Assembly (NCBI RefSeq): GCF_028769735.1
Contig: NC_088173.1
Location: 16,370,038 to 16,434,037, forward strand
Direction of reading: 5' to 3'
DNA: 64,000 nt
From: Zonotrichia leucophrys gambelii
Lineage: Eukaryota > Chordata > Aves > Passeriformes > Passerellidae
Shown here: positions 36,281 through 50,100 of the stretch, one piece after another
Position numbering within the stretch: position 1 is the stretch's first letter
Layout of the letters: each line of letters opens with the position of its first letter
Position numbers and translations under genes: made by a program
The notes under the pieces: model-generated
Told to the model about the DNA's origin: nothing
The model's input: only the letters and a program-made list of their open reading frames with translations
The model's database searches: none

Positions 36281-39200
36281 TTGCCAAGAATAAGTGGGAA
36301 CTGTTTTATTTTCTTCTGCAGTCTGAGTATGTATTTTCCTGCATCTTCGCTGCCTCAAACTCACACCTTTATGAAGTTTTCCAAAACTTCTGGAAAAATT
36401 GTAGTTCTAGTTGACCCAAACAAATTGCTGGACTTGTTTTTGTACCAGTAAAGAGTTACGGTCATCTGGCAGGCCTGCAAAGAAATTATATAATAAATTA
36501 CCATTGCTGAAATGCAATATTCATGGTGGCAAACTTACATGTGAATAGACATAATGAAAAATTGAAGGCCCTCTCTTTTGACCTTGCTGTTCTTTTGCTA
36601 TGCAAAATCTTTTTATTATTTGAAATATCTAGGAAACAATATTTTCAGTGGATATGTACAGTATTCTCTAACTTAGCAGCTTTCACAAAAGCAAGGTAAT
36701 TACACATACCCTCGATTTTAAATAGTTTCAGTTGGGTATACTTTCATGTTCAAAGTTGATGTAGTTGCGCTTTTTTAGCACTTAACACTGAGTATGGCTG
36801 GTTCTTGACTCGCTCATCCTGAGCAAATGCAGCTGCCAGCTGGGGCTGAGCCTGCAGTTCTGCCACTAAAGGAGCAGAATCCAAGAGCTGCAGATTTTGT
36901 GTGTCCCCCAGTCATTCTTGCTCCTAGGAAACAATCCCAACCTCAGTTACAAGGGTTTTTTTCTGTTACTTTTTTCAATCAAGCCGTCCAAACAAGCTCT
37001 AAATATAGTGTGAATATAATCACCTAAACTGTCATTAAAAGACTCCTCTCAATCAGCAGAGCCTGTTAGCTGATTGTCACCTGAAACCTTGCAATTAACA
37101 CGACTAGTATTTTTGACAAAATAGAGAAGTGTAACTTGATTAATAGTGCCATCTCAGGAATGTTTTTTTCCAGTATTTATTACCCTTAAAGCTGTCAGTC
37201 CTGCATACCATATCAATTTTTAAGACTCCACAGCAGATACAGCTAAATGGATATAAGATAAATAGTCTTTATCTGGCTTCTAGAGATTTTAGGAACAAAG
37301 TTCAAGTGCTTGAATTTTTCCATGTGCTTAATGTGTAGATATAACAATAAATTAAATTAACTTAGTCCACCATGTGCAATCAATAAGGCTTTAAACTGAA
37401 TTTGAAAGTAATGTGTTCTAGGCAGCACCCAAATGTGGCTTGTGTAGAACAATGAGGAGGAAACAAAAGTTTTTGAATTGCAGCTGTTAATCTTTATCAG
37501 GGACTGAGTTCAGTAGTACCTAATGTATTACATGCAAACTAGCATCACCTGAGATCTGCAAAATAAAGTTTTAGGATAGTAATCATGCCAGTTTTTTTCA
37601 GGGGGGAGGGGGCTCCTTGTATGCACTATAGTTTCGGGGCTTTATTCCCCTCACCTGAATTCCACCTTCTTTTTTGCCCCATAACTGCTTTTCTTCTTCT
37701 GTTTCAATCCATAACTAATCATTCCTGTTCTGGTTTATCAAAACAAATTGTATTTAGCAAAATATTAATAGTTGAAACTTCTGTATGTGCTGTAACATCT
37801 GCGTATCTGAATAGTTTTATGGCCAGAGCTTTTTCTATGCTTGTCTCATTCTGCATTGCTGTGTCCAAACACACAAAGTCAGGCCGTAGGGGGATACTTT
37901 GTATGGTTAAACCTTGCGTTGATCACCTGATCTTTGTCAGGGTTGGGCTGTGTGGGAATCCAAGAACCTTTAGCAGCTAATGTCAAGAATACATGTTTAG
38001 TGCATTTCCCCTGCAAAAGGAAAACAGATTTTCTGGTGTGTTTATGTGATGGTGACTTTTAATTCCATTTCAGTGGTTCCATATCTCACAAAAATATAAA
38101 AGTTTCAAAGGTAACTTTCTGAAACCTTCTGTCCTTATTGTGAACTTCTTGTGTAACATTTTTGCTGCTTTGAGCATCTGACTCTGGTTTAGATTACTTA
38201 CAGTAATCCTGAGTAATTTACAATAAAAGAAAGGGGTATGATAATATTAGGTATATTTGTTCTGGTCTATTTGGAGTCAGTTCATGATTTCAAGAAATGC
38301 ATTTGCTGAAAGCCTACTTTTATAGAAGGTTGGGTGGTTTTGTTTTGTTTTGGTTTTTTTGTTTTTTTTTTTTTATTGTAAGGCCTTGTCTTATTAAATG
38401 AATTTAGGCTGACTAAAAATAAGTATATTCTGTTTTTCTAGTGGAGTGTAGCATGACATATTGCTTGGGTTTCTAAGTGAAACTGTAAGGCATTGAAATA
38501 CTAGGTGATGACTGAAACTTGGAAAGAAACCGAGAAGTGGCAAATACAGTGCAACTAACACGAGCTGCCTGAGAACCAAGGATAAATTATATATTCTATG
38601 TGTACAGTAAAGAAAAAAGCAAGTGCATTGTTTTGCTAATTTCTTGTGCATACAAATGGATTTTAAGTTTGTTTATGCATTCTAGTGTTCAGTGCATTTT
38701 TTACTTTTATCTTCTACAAGGCCATGCACTGACTTAATGTTATTTCTGAGTTATAATCAAAGCAAGTTACACTTTTATATTCAAGACCACTTCATGTGAA
38801 AGTACCATCCTTAATAAATTTCCCAACAGCTCACCATCTTTGCCTTGAGTGGAACTTTGGTGAAATGTAATTTTCACTTCCATAGGCTCAGCAGTATTGC
38901 TATAGTAATGAGTTTAACTTTTATATTGCAAAGTTGCTCTTCAAATGTAGTCTAGATTTAAAACTGAAATTTACATTTTAGCTTGTTTAGAGATATCTTG
39001 TAACTTTAGTGTTTTTCTATAGATATTTCAAAATTTTCATTTTTATGTTTAGGTCATCCTGAAGTTCTAGAACATATTTATTAAATTAATAAATGCTTAG
39101 ATTTTGTTTCTTTTTAATAAAAACCCTTGGAGTTTTGCTGGTATGGAATTATTTATAGTTGAGAAATGTAGTCTGAATTATTTTTATGAGAGTTTATGCA

Positions 39201-39469
39201 TTATTTTTTTCTCTAGTTATTCTTAATGGATATTGCCTTAGGTTTGAAATAATGTTAGCCTTAGCCAATATTGTGCTTTTCAAAAGTCAGCTAGCTGGAG
39301 CAAAAGCACCCTGCAAATGCTGCTTAACTGGGGGCAGGTAACAAAGCTGGTGATCCTTGTGTTGTGCTGCATTGTTTTTTAGATAAAACTTAAAATGCAT
39401 TTATTTCCCAGTTTTCCCCATTTCAGGTAGCCTCTTCCATACTGCAGTGCCCTTGTCTCTAATAAATTG

Positions 39470-39510
39470 TGAAGGATTTTTATCCTTCATAAAAGGATAA
39501 AAATCCTTCA
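39470..39510. repeat. Perfect hairpin, 18-bp arms
   Basis: Arms TGAAGGATTTTTATCCTT (39470-39487) and the exact reverse complement (39493-39510) flank the 5-base loop CATAA. It is the longest perfect palindrome I found here. The perfect pairing in otherwise diverged DNA suggests recent origin. Confidence 0.9.
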
Positions 39511-40755
39511 AATGCTTACTGTCACTGTCATCATGAGTACTGTGGTTGAACAAAAGAAGTTATGTTTAAAGAAAATAGCCAGAAAAAATTCTAAATCCAT
39601 GTTTTCTACAGAAGTGTAGGGTAGATGATTATTTAGACCACACAGGCTTTTAGTGTTTGACTTAGATTTCAGTTCCATAAGTAGTTGAACCAGTCAAATG
39701 GGCTTTCCCCTCTGCCAAAACAGAGCTTCACTTTCTCCTTCAGTGTTCCTAACTACACAGTCCATCCCACCTTTAAGTCAGGATCTGCTGCTGAGTCAGG
39801 TCTCTCTTTACTCCGCCATCTCTCTGTTAAGAAGATTCACCAAAAACCTTAGTATTAAAAACTTAGTAGTGTTAGCACCTTTTCATAGTATGATCATATC
39901 ACGTGCCTAATCGCTGAAAGACAGTCATGTTGTTTGAAGTTGATTTTATAATAAAAAATTATAAATCATACAAACTCTGCAGGGACCTGCACTTTCTACA
40001 GCAGTGGCAATTCAATAAGTTAAGTAACTAAAGCACTAACTATGTTTAGACAACACTGTGTACACTCTGAATTCTGCTCACCCATAAATGTGCTTGATGC
40101 ATTTTTAATAAGCTTCCATATGGAAAATAATTGGTTGGGTTCTCTCCTTAGATTGGGTTTTGTTGTTCCACTAATATAAATTATAGTGCATTCCCACACA
40201 CTTCTAAATTAATTTTGGATGTATGTTTTGAATATTCAAGTAAAAATTTGACATAATAAACAACCTTTCAGGCATCAGAGAAATAAAAAACAGACGTGCA
40301 GAATATTAAGTTACACTGCATGATGAACTCTGCCTATCATCAGCAAGCTGAATTGCAGAAAGTGCAAAAAGGTACAAGAGGCATTGAAAAGAATTTTAAA
40401 TCTTCTAGAATGTTCACAGTTGCTGTGAAGTCTGTTAGAGACTTTACAATACCTTTTGATTTCATGTGAAAGATGCTTAGCCACTAATGATCAGCATTCA
40501 TACAGATATTAAGGAAGGCATCCTCTGCATCTTTGAAAGACCCTTTCTGTCATCTAGCTAAATGACTCTTCTGTAAGTTTCCATTCCAGAAAAACAAGTG
40601 AGAACTAGCACCTTTTTATGTAGGAGGGTGGATGCAGAATACATGTATAATTGTCAAGGTCTGTAATCACAGTTGTGACATAGTCATGTCCCAAAACTGG
40701 AGTGCCTATTTTTAGCATAAGTTTAGTTGGCCTCAGTGAATTAATACTACTGTAG

Positions 40756-40779
40756 AATAGAATACTAATGTATTCTATT
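40756..40779. repeat. Perfect hairpin, 10-bp arms
   Basis: AATAGAATAC (40756-40765) and GTATTCTATT (40770-40779) flank the loop TAAT. Confidence 0.75.
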
Positions 40780-43580
40780 AATTTATTTGATGAATTTGTA
40801 CTGACATCAAATGGCACTCCCTGTCTTAAACAAGTAATTGGTTATAAAACTATTTTAAATAAGGGTTTAATGGCATGAAACCAGGCATAAAAATCTGTTG
40901 ATTCTAAACTAAATGGCATGAATTGGAAAATAAAAATTAATTTCAGTCTGAAGGGTATACTCTGCCTAAATTTACTTAAACTGTAACAGTAATGAAAGTG
41001 CTGCTAATAAAGCAGAAACTGGTTATGACATATAGCATTAGTATTTTCCAAGTTTAAAATTTTTACTCCACAACTTGTGTGACCTTGATTTGATCCTCTA
41101 AAACCTGTTTTGTATAGTATCTCAGCTGAGTTCAGGGGCTTTTTGAGGTTAGTTCTGTGGTATATAAAATGTGTTTTCAGCTTAAGGTGAAAGACAGGTT
41201 TCTGTTATGAGTCATGTTATCACTGTGTAGTGTTAACGTCTAAAAGCCCTCTAAAAGTTGTACACAAGAGTACTTAGAAGTCAGCTTTACTGGAAGTCTC
41301 CTTTTTATTACAGAACTGTCCTCAGCACCTCATTTTAGAAATCATCCAGTCAAAGGAGCTTATGTGAGCTTGTCATTCCTAACAGCCAGTGCTGTAGGCT
41401 GTTGGGTAATAATCCCATTTCTCTTGGTTGTGTTTGGGTAAAGGCCAAAGTAACAAAACTGTGTCAGAACCATAAGGCCTTTAGAAAGGGCTGTATTTTT
41501 CTAAAAGCTTTACATTTCTTTTCTAAAAGATTTACATTTGCTTTCATTAGGAATAGAAATTACAGAAAATCTTTGTGAAAAATAGCTCCCTCTTTTAACT
41601 TAGGTCTTGTTATTCTTTTTAGCCTTCACAGTTCACTGTGTGCTACACAAGCCATTAAAATGTGTAAGCCAGATACAAACCTGAAAGAAGTGTGTTCCAT
41701 CACTTGCACTGTGATAGATGAATCAATGTGAAAAAATAAAAACACATTTGTAAACTATTATAATAAAAGCCAAAACCCAGGACTTTTATCTGGTTTTGCA
41801 CTCTTGGTTGCAGTTTCTTTTTAAAGGTCGAGTGGGGATCTATTCCAAGATAAGTTTTGTTGCCAGCTTTTTTGGTCAAAACTTGTTACAACCAGCTATC
41901 AGACAGACCTTGTTAAACAACCTATAAAGTGCCATCGTCTCCAAGGGGGGGAAAAAAAAAGAATTTAAAAAGCAGTGTTGGCAAAAGCAGTAAGGTTTGC
42001 AGAGGCATCTAATGAATTAGAATTCACTGTCTTTTGTTTAGTTTCCTAATTTCTTTAAGTGTAAACATGTGAGATTCCCTCATTTCTTGTTCACTGTGAT
42101 AAGCTCAGGGTGTCTTTGCCCTTTGATTTCCCTGTCTGCTGTTCCTCACCTTGTGCCATTACACAACTAGCATATATAGCAAAATTACGCTGCTACAAAT
42201 ATGCCATATACAACATATTCAAGAAATACAAGAACAGAAAAAGTTAAGTGATTGCAGTAGTGAATAAATGCACTTAATCCTTTAAAACTTGTATGCATTT
42301 TATTTAAACAGATATTCACTTCTCGTGTTGCTATTAAGCTAAAAAATATGTAAGAGCCCAACTGTTATTTTTCATGCATTAAAGTTTGAAAAATTCATTT
42401 AACTTCCAGCTTCAGAGAAATCTTAACATTCATAGAAGGCAAGTAATCAGAAATGGTTGTATTTCTTTTTTATTTTTCAACTTTAACTGAACTGCTGAAG
42501 ATTAATCCCTGTGCCAGACATCCAAAAGCATGTACATTTTAAAAATAATCACACACTTTATCACCATAATGAATTGTACAAATACAAGTCAGGAACCAGT
42601 CAGATTGCAATTTTAAAGATTTAGATGTATAAGCACAAGCTAGCAGCAACATATCATTGCAACAAGAAGCATCACAGAAAGAGATGGCAATGGAAAAATA
42701 AGTCCTCACATGTGAAGTAGTTTGTTTTGTTCTCAGGTGGAGTTCTGTACCTCATGAAAGAGATCTATTATTTGGAAAGAGGCCATTGACCAACATAAAG
42801 ATTATAGTTTCTACAATCTGATTAAAAAAGATTTTCTTCATGTAAAGAAAGTTTTGAAAGATTTCAAAGGTATCAAACACTACTGAAAAGAGGAAGAAAA
42901 AAAGCCTCTGAATTTGTGCTGCTTAGGAAAAGAAATAAGCAGTTTCCTTTGCATCATGGAATGGAAGATTTAATTGAAATGAAGTTATACAATGTTCTCA
43001 GGAAAATCAAGTAGTCCTTCATAAAACAAAATACCACAAGTGTTTGCACAGACCAAAGAACCATGTGCAAGGTGTCTCATCTCACATATTTTGCTGGGAA
43101 GCAACACTATTTCCCATTATTTTCAATTAAAACTGGTTGCAATTGAACAAAGTATGAAGCTGAATGATGTATGACCATTTCATTAGTCTCGTTTTCCTTG
43201 GTATCTAGAGCACACTTTCTAAAGATTTGAAGAATTCTGTTTCTGATTTGATAGCTTACCATATTCTATTTATTCTACCCCTTGCTTCAGCAAATAATGG
43301 TAAAACCAACAAACATAAACTGAGTTCTAGCTATCTTGGAGGTAAGATTTTATTATGTGTTATATATGGATTGGGGCAATAATATTCAGTAGCAACTAGA
43401 AGAAAACATTAAGACATGGATTTAGAATATATAATTTAGAAAACCAGAGTCATGTTATTTGTTTTAGGGAAGTTTTTTGTCATTTTCCAAATCTAAGCAA
43501 GGTCAATCAACTGTTGTAACATTTGAATTGTACAGTTCATTGCTGTTTCATCTTATGCTCTGAGAAAACACAGACTGGCA

Positions 43581-43761
43581 TTTATTAAAGTATATTCTTT
43601 TTATTCACTTTTGTTAAATACATGTTTACACTTAAGAAAATTTAAAACAATACATCAAAATTTAAAGCAATTTAAAACAATACATGTAAAAAGGAAACAG
43701 TGCAATTTTTTATTAGAAATACAATAGTATATGACACTATGTTGCAAGCTAAATGTTTATT
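43581..43761 (-). terminator. NEIL3: Candidate NEIL3 poly(A) signals
   Basis: On the - strand, AATAAA occurs at 43761-43756, 43605-43600 and 43586-43581, about 200 to 380 bases past the NEIL3 stop. The pair near 43.6 kb is the likeliest end. A motif TTTAAAACAATACAT repeats at 43641-43655 and 43671-43685 within this UTR. Confidence 0.55.
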
Positions 43762-43958
43762 TCATAATTGTAAGCTGCATACAAGCAGTGTTTAATTTTT
43801 ATAGGACTGTGTAAAATTACTCTTTCTAGATCTGTTCTTTACATTGGAGCTCTTTTACTAGTTAATGAGTGAACAGGGAAAAAGAACAAAACAGAAATTA
43901 CTACGAATGTTACAGGCACTTAAGACATCCTGAAGAGCAGATAACTGTAACGTGAGCA

Positions 43959-44135
43959 TCATGGAAGAATCTGCATACCCGGCCCATTTTTTGCCCATTG
44001 GAAGAAGCCACACTGTTTTTCCTTTGCAAGACGGCACACAAAAAAGTTCTTTCCATTATTGGGACCGATCTTCAACACAGTCTTCATAACACATCGCTTG
44101 CCATGGTTACAAAATGGAAAATCCAAGTCAGCCCA
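43959..44135 (-). CDS. NEIL3: NEIL3 coding exon 10 with stop
   Basis: Residues 519-576, starting after TTTGGCAG and ending at TGA 43961-43959. It completes the first GRF finger with its Trp and carries the second one (FPFCNHGKR, KIGPNNGKNFFVC, QCGFFQWA). The end, GMQILP, is shorter than the human tail by a Gly-Cys. Confidence 0.95.
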   Translation of the reverse strand, partial: WADLDFPFCNHGKRCVMKTVLKIGPNNGKNFFVCRLAKEKQCGFFQWAKNGPGMQILP

Positions 44136-47100
44136 CTGCCAAAGAAACAGGTATCAGGCACATGTGATGGCTATGAATTCCTTATTTTAAAATGGACAAT
44201 AGAAAAAGACCTACAGGGGATGCCATAGAAGAAATTCTTCCTAGTACTTAGATTAGTTTTATCACTTTTGTGAACACTTTAGATTTTTCTTTAACATTAA
44301 CTGCAACTGCATGCACTTTGACTGGTGTAAATTGAAATTATGTTAACACATAGTTGGTTTTTTTTTCAAATTTAGGCATTACTGTCTTGAGTCCATCTAT
44401 TAACTACCTGATAGTCATGACTGTCAGATCACTTTTCAGGTCAAACTCTTTTAAGACATCTACATCCGTAGCAAGGAGCAGAGGCCACCAACTGCAGCTA
44501 GGAAGGTCATGTTAGGTATTAGTGCAGCAGTGGGAGGGTTTGCCCAGGCAGATTACAGAATCATCATCCTGAGAGGCTGTCAGGATTTTGGCTAGCCAGA
44601 AACATGGCTGAAAAATAGATCTAGTTTGTTATAGTCCTTTCAGGAAGAAGCTGATCTGAACAACTTTTACAAGTTCCCTCAAACCAGTATTTTTCTTATG
44701 CATCTGTTTAACATCACTTGGAAGTAGAGCATTTGCACAAGTAGGTGCCATCTCAACACTAAGAGAAGTAACTAAAACTGTTAAGTTCAATAGCTATTAC
44801 TATGCTCTTAGTTTCAATTCAGTGTGCAACAGTATTTATGTCAAACTTTAAATGGAATATATCTGCTGTCTATGATTTACAAGTCACTGGGCCAAGGACG
44901 CTGCAGAAACAAGCACTGATTATAAAAACAAAAACAGGTCCTGAAGTCTTATACATACTTGGAAGTATTCACACCGAGTTTCCCTGGAGAGAGGGCAGCA
45001 GTAAAACTGCCTTCCCTTGTTTTCTCCATCCTTTCTCACAACTCTGAGGCTGCAGAGACGGTTGTGTTTACTGCAGCGAGGATGCCCCACGCTCAACATG
45101 CGAGTAGCATCTGTCACATTAGTTTGAGGTGCGCTGTAATGACAGGTGACAAAATGACTTCTGTGTAATTTAAAAGGGATTAGCAGCCAAAGAACTCTCC
45201 TACCATGACAATAGCTCACCCAGTGTACAGACAAAGGACTTGCTTCTCTAATGCACCCTATTGCATGCGCCTTTAAATCTGAGTGATTGCGAGTTGTGAA
45301 TAGACACGACTGTGTGCTGCCCTTGAGGTACTATACCAGTTTTCCCCACCATGTCTTAAATTATTTTGAAGTACTCAAATTCATGTATGAAACAAAATAA
45401 ATATTAGTACTGATGTTATACTGCCCAACTCAAATTCTGGTATGTTCTAAAAGAGTATTCTGGTCTCAGTGGGAAAAACACTAATACCACTAATTACTCC
45501 AGTCTGAAGACATTTGTATGCTTCACAGAAAAGACTCCTACCCTCTTTACTGAAAAGTTACAGTAATGCTCCAAATCACATTTGGACAAGAAATAATCCA
45601 GATGATGGGAGGAAATAGAATTCTCTGAATGGGATAAAGTTTCCTTCTTCCTCATGATTGAGACAATTTCTGACTATCTAAAATACACACGGTTTCATTT
45701 AAAAATAGTGACATGAAAAAGATTAATGCTCTGAAATGTATCTTTCCAATATATTTATAGAGCAGAAAAGCAGTAATGGAACCTTAATGAAAGAAGAAAA
45801 TATTAATTCATTCTGGTCAAGTTATCAGCTTAGGAATTTTATGTTGTCTTCTATGTCTGGAAGATTGCAGTCCTGCAGACACCAGCAGTTTTATTCCAAC
45901 ACCTCATTAAAACACAAGAAGATAAAAATAACCAACAGATTTTTTGTTGGTTTTGGTTGTTTAAGAAAATGCTATAAAAAAAGCATTTCAGTTGATGACT
46001 TGCTACAACAACCTGTTGTCATGATTGATGCTATCTCATTTCTTGTTTACAGTCCTCTGTATTCTCAATTATCCTGCCTACCTACAGACTCAGTTCCTCA
46101 GTCTGTACTGAAAGTGTGAGGAGGAATTGTATTCATTCTGTCTAGCCTGGCTAGTCAGCGAGATCATTTCAAAACCAGTGCTTCAACAACGCAAGAAGTA
46201 ATTTCTGTATTTCAGAACAGACACATGACGAAGAATTTTGTAACATATCATCAATATTTCACATTCAGCCTGCATAATTTACCATTGTATGTGACATCTA
46301 CCTTGCACTCCCATTACTGTTGTTACTATCTGCCCAACTTTTCTGTGACAGCCCCCATAGACTCTCACATTTCTCTTAACTAGGCGATGGATGTGTCTGA
46401 ACAGGGCTCTGTAAATAAAAGTATGGGCAGAGCATTGAAGTGGTTATATACAGAATGGGGAGGGAAGTTAAGAGTAAAAGCAGTGATGGGAAGCTCATCA
46501 AGGTAACTGCACAGATCTTCCTGTCAAGGAAGAATGCTGAAACCTGGCAGTTGACAAATAACTCCAATTAGAATACATTCATCCAGATAGCTTCCTTTTG
46601 TAATCTTTCACATTGATTTTAAGATCTCTCTAAGCAGATAGCAACTACAGTGCTAAGATCAGACAACTCCTGAGGTAGAAATGTGCTTGACCTATTAAAA
46701 CTAGACTGGCCTATTCAATGGGAATAGCTGAACTATGAACAGCTGTTTAGCTTACAGCAGTACTGGCTGGATGCCAAAATCAGGACTTTTCTAATGACAG
46801 CCTAGGTAATTCAGTGCTTTTGAAATCTGAATTAAATTATAGTTAGCCTAGAATAAGTTACATCTGGCAGAAATCCAAAGACAACACTGTCTGAACCAAA
46901 CAGCACAGTATTCAATTAATATTTAAGGATAAGGTTGGTTTATGGGATTATAAAGACTTGCTTTCATTTTAGAATACATACCTGATTGCTGTATTATATG
47001 GGTGAACCAAAGGTACATGGTCAGTTTTCTGTTTCTTCTGTACGTGTTTGAAAGAGACAGGTTGCTGACAGGAGGACGAAGCCAGGGCAGCTACGTTTGG

Positions 47101-50100
47101 TGAGCAGTCCTTGTCTGTGCTTCCCTCTGACTGGCAGGCATTGCTTTGGATCTGTTTACAATTGCTTTTTGGAAAAACACACTGAGAATGTCCACCAGAT
47201 ACCTGGATATCATTTCTCAAAACAGTGTTGTTACCAAGATCTGTTAATACAAGAGTTGTAGTTCCAAATGCAGTTTTCCTATTGATCTTTATTTCTGTGC
47301 TTGGTTTTCTGAAATCATTACAGGGGTACTTCATTAAGTCTGCGTTAAAGGCTGCAGAATCTTCAAAACTCTCCATCTTTGGAACTAAGGAAAAAAGTTT
47401 TTAGTTATAATCCATCTGCATAGAGTGCTACATTATATTTCTGATCTGTATTCATAAATCGTCACTGGAGAATGAAAGAGTAAATTTACAGAACCATCTC
47501 AAAACCTGTCACAAATTAGATGAGTACAAAATTTCTTACAAAAAAAAACTTATGCACTCTTAGAGTCATGTAAAAAGTGTTTCAAGACAGCATTACTATT
47601 GATTGAGTAGGATCAATTAACAGTACTATGTAAATTAAAGCTATCAGACACTTAACCATAAAAAATTTAATTTGGCCCAAACACAAAGATTAAAGTATTT
47701 AAATTTTTCAAAATAACTTTTGATAATCTCAGTAATGGGAGATCAAAGACCATAGTACCTCCAAGCAATGCATTATCCATTTTTTAAGTATTACCTTACT
47801 ATTAACACAAAAATTAATATTAAGATTTTGGGGTTTCTAGTGTTTTCAGACTTCCCATCCTTTCCAAATTTTGTGTTCATCCAAACTTACTGACTGTAAG
47901 AAGCTTTTCAGAAGAAAGCAGTCCAGACATTTGCTTTGTGATATAAACAACAGTTTCTTCACAGAATCAGAGGCCCTCCTAGTGGGCAATAATAATTTCA
48001 AAAGAATAGGAATACTTTTTTTTAATGCCAATTTAATACATAAGGAGACTGTAGGTAATCCCCTTCCTGAGAAAAGGGTGAAAACCTAATGGTGAAAATC
48101 CAATGTACAATCTTTTAAAGTAGCTGTGAAACCACAGTGTTCCAGGAGAGAGTCCTTCCTTTTCTACTATATCCAGTGTATTCCATACAACAAAGAGGGA
48201 ATTAAGCAGAACATGGGTAGATGAGACATTCACTCTCTCCAAAGGCATTCTCACTCAGAAACAAAATAAGAATATCTACATTTGACTTGGAACGTTACTT
48301 GTTTCCAGGCACCTTCCATTTTGCCACTACTGCACAGTCAGACATATTGGTTTCATTCAGACTTTTTAAGACAGAATAGTATTGGCTTAGCCTCGTACTT
48401 AGCAAAGGAGCATGGAAATTGCAATGCAATGGTAAATAATGATCTGTCTACAGACTGAATTATTTTGGCTGTAGGGCCAGCAGCTAATTTTACAGACCAA
48501 GTATCCTGTCCTCAAAAATTCTAACTTTTCTGCTGACAGTAGGTAATTTTAGAAACAACCTAAAAAAAAAACAAACATTGAACCAGATGAAAAGGGAAAG
48601 ACTCCGAAGGATTAAAAAAAGAGAGGTAAGCAAGCCTATTTTGAAAAAAATATTTCAAATATCACTCCTATGCAAAAATAAAGTCACATTAAAAAAAAAT
48701 AAAGATTTCCCAACAGTATTCCATCGAGTCTAAGACAGCTTCAAATTCCACACCTGATTTCAGTAACTGCATATAACTGAACAAGTAAAACTCAGAAGTA
48801 CAGGAGAAGGAAAAAGTTTTGTTTCAAAGCTCAAAGTAAAGCATTTGTGCACATGGCATAATATATTATAAAGGCCAGGTGACAACATTAATTCCAGGAT
48901 AAATGTTAGCTGGTAAATCCTGTTCTGTGAACAGATTAAAATTTTCAGGTTTCTGGTGCTGATTTGGCAGAAGAATTATGCAAGATTAGCCTGTGTTGCC
49001 AATAACTGTCATGTAAGGCACAAAGACATACTTTTATTGATTCCTGACCTGAGAAAATGAACTATAGCTAGTGCCAAATAAGGGTTTTCCACACATCATT
49101 CCAGTCATAAAATGATTAAGCAATGAAGCAATATTTCATGTAGATAGCAGCATTAAAAGCTCCAACAAGAGACAAACAACAAATTGAGGTAAGAAGTTCA
49201 GAATCATTTTTACTCTGAACTTGAAGGGAAAAAAGTAGCCCCAGAGAAACCTGGCATCCTTTTAGAAAAGGGTACTAAAATATATTGCTTTTGTTCACAT
49301 GAAAGAATGACAGGTAATTTTCTGACCTTTGATGATTTCTAATTCAGACTTACACTGCAAACTTTGAAGGATTTTACAGAGAGTTGAAAGAATTGAGATT
49401 TTTCTCGCTCCATGCCCAAGTAAAAACACAGGGTCACTGAAGACACTAATCTATAGAATCCCACCTGCACACCAGGTTGGAAGATGACACTTAAAGGGTT
49501 TAAGACAGGACAGTTTCCATATTGTCTATGTAAGATTTCCTCAAAATCTGACTTCAAGTTAGCTAGTTATATATATGATTCACAATGAGACACTTCTACA
49601 CCGAAATCATAGACCTCCCCTCTTTCCCGATACAGCTGCCAGACAACCCTTCACTACCTTCAGGTCTTGGAGTCAAACAGGCATCACAAATTTCAGCAGA
49701 AGGCTTGTTTATTAGGGTGCAGCACATACACGTCCACTCCTCTTCAGATTTGCGAGCTACATGTTCATTAGAACATGACCCCCTGCCATATGCCCAGCCA
49801 ATTAGGCTGCTTCTAGCTGGCAGTTTGCTGTGAAACAAAAGAGTGATGTTAGTGTTTTGTGACGTTCCCCCTACAAATTGCCTTACACCACTCTGTGCAG
49901 GGAGGCATGGGCTAGAGAACAAGCAGGATGCAGTGTTAAGCCTCCTATCAGAGCTTGGACAGCATGTCAGTGTTCAAATTTGATTTTTCTTTTCTTTACC
50001 TCAAGGCCAAATCTTTCCAGATGCTGCAGAAGTAAAACAAATAAAAACATTTAACAAGAAGTTGACAGAAAGTTAATTATCAACTGGTGTACTCTCCAGG

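Larger units (their letters stand above)
29794..43560. other. Gene-free convergent intergenic region
   Basis: DNA between the ends of AGA and NEIL3. I see no exon with conserved coding sequence, no tRNA or other RNA gene, and no intact transposon. It contains homopolymer tracts, a (ATTC)n repeat, several short perfect hairpins and a small duplication near 33.3 kb. Repeat-like GC-richer patches at 32.8-33.1 kb and 35.2-35.7 kb were not assigned to a family. Confidence 0.6.

Noticed and set aside
44486..44600. Possible degraded CR1 in NEIL3 intron 9
   Set aside because: A few words (GGTTTGCCCAGGCAG) resemble CR1, but the match is too short and broken to support a feature.
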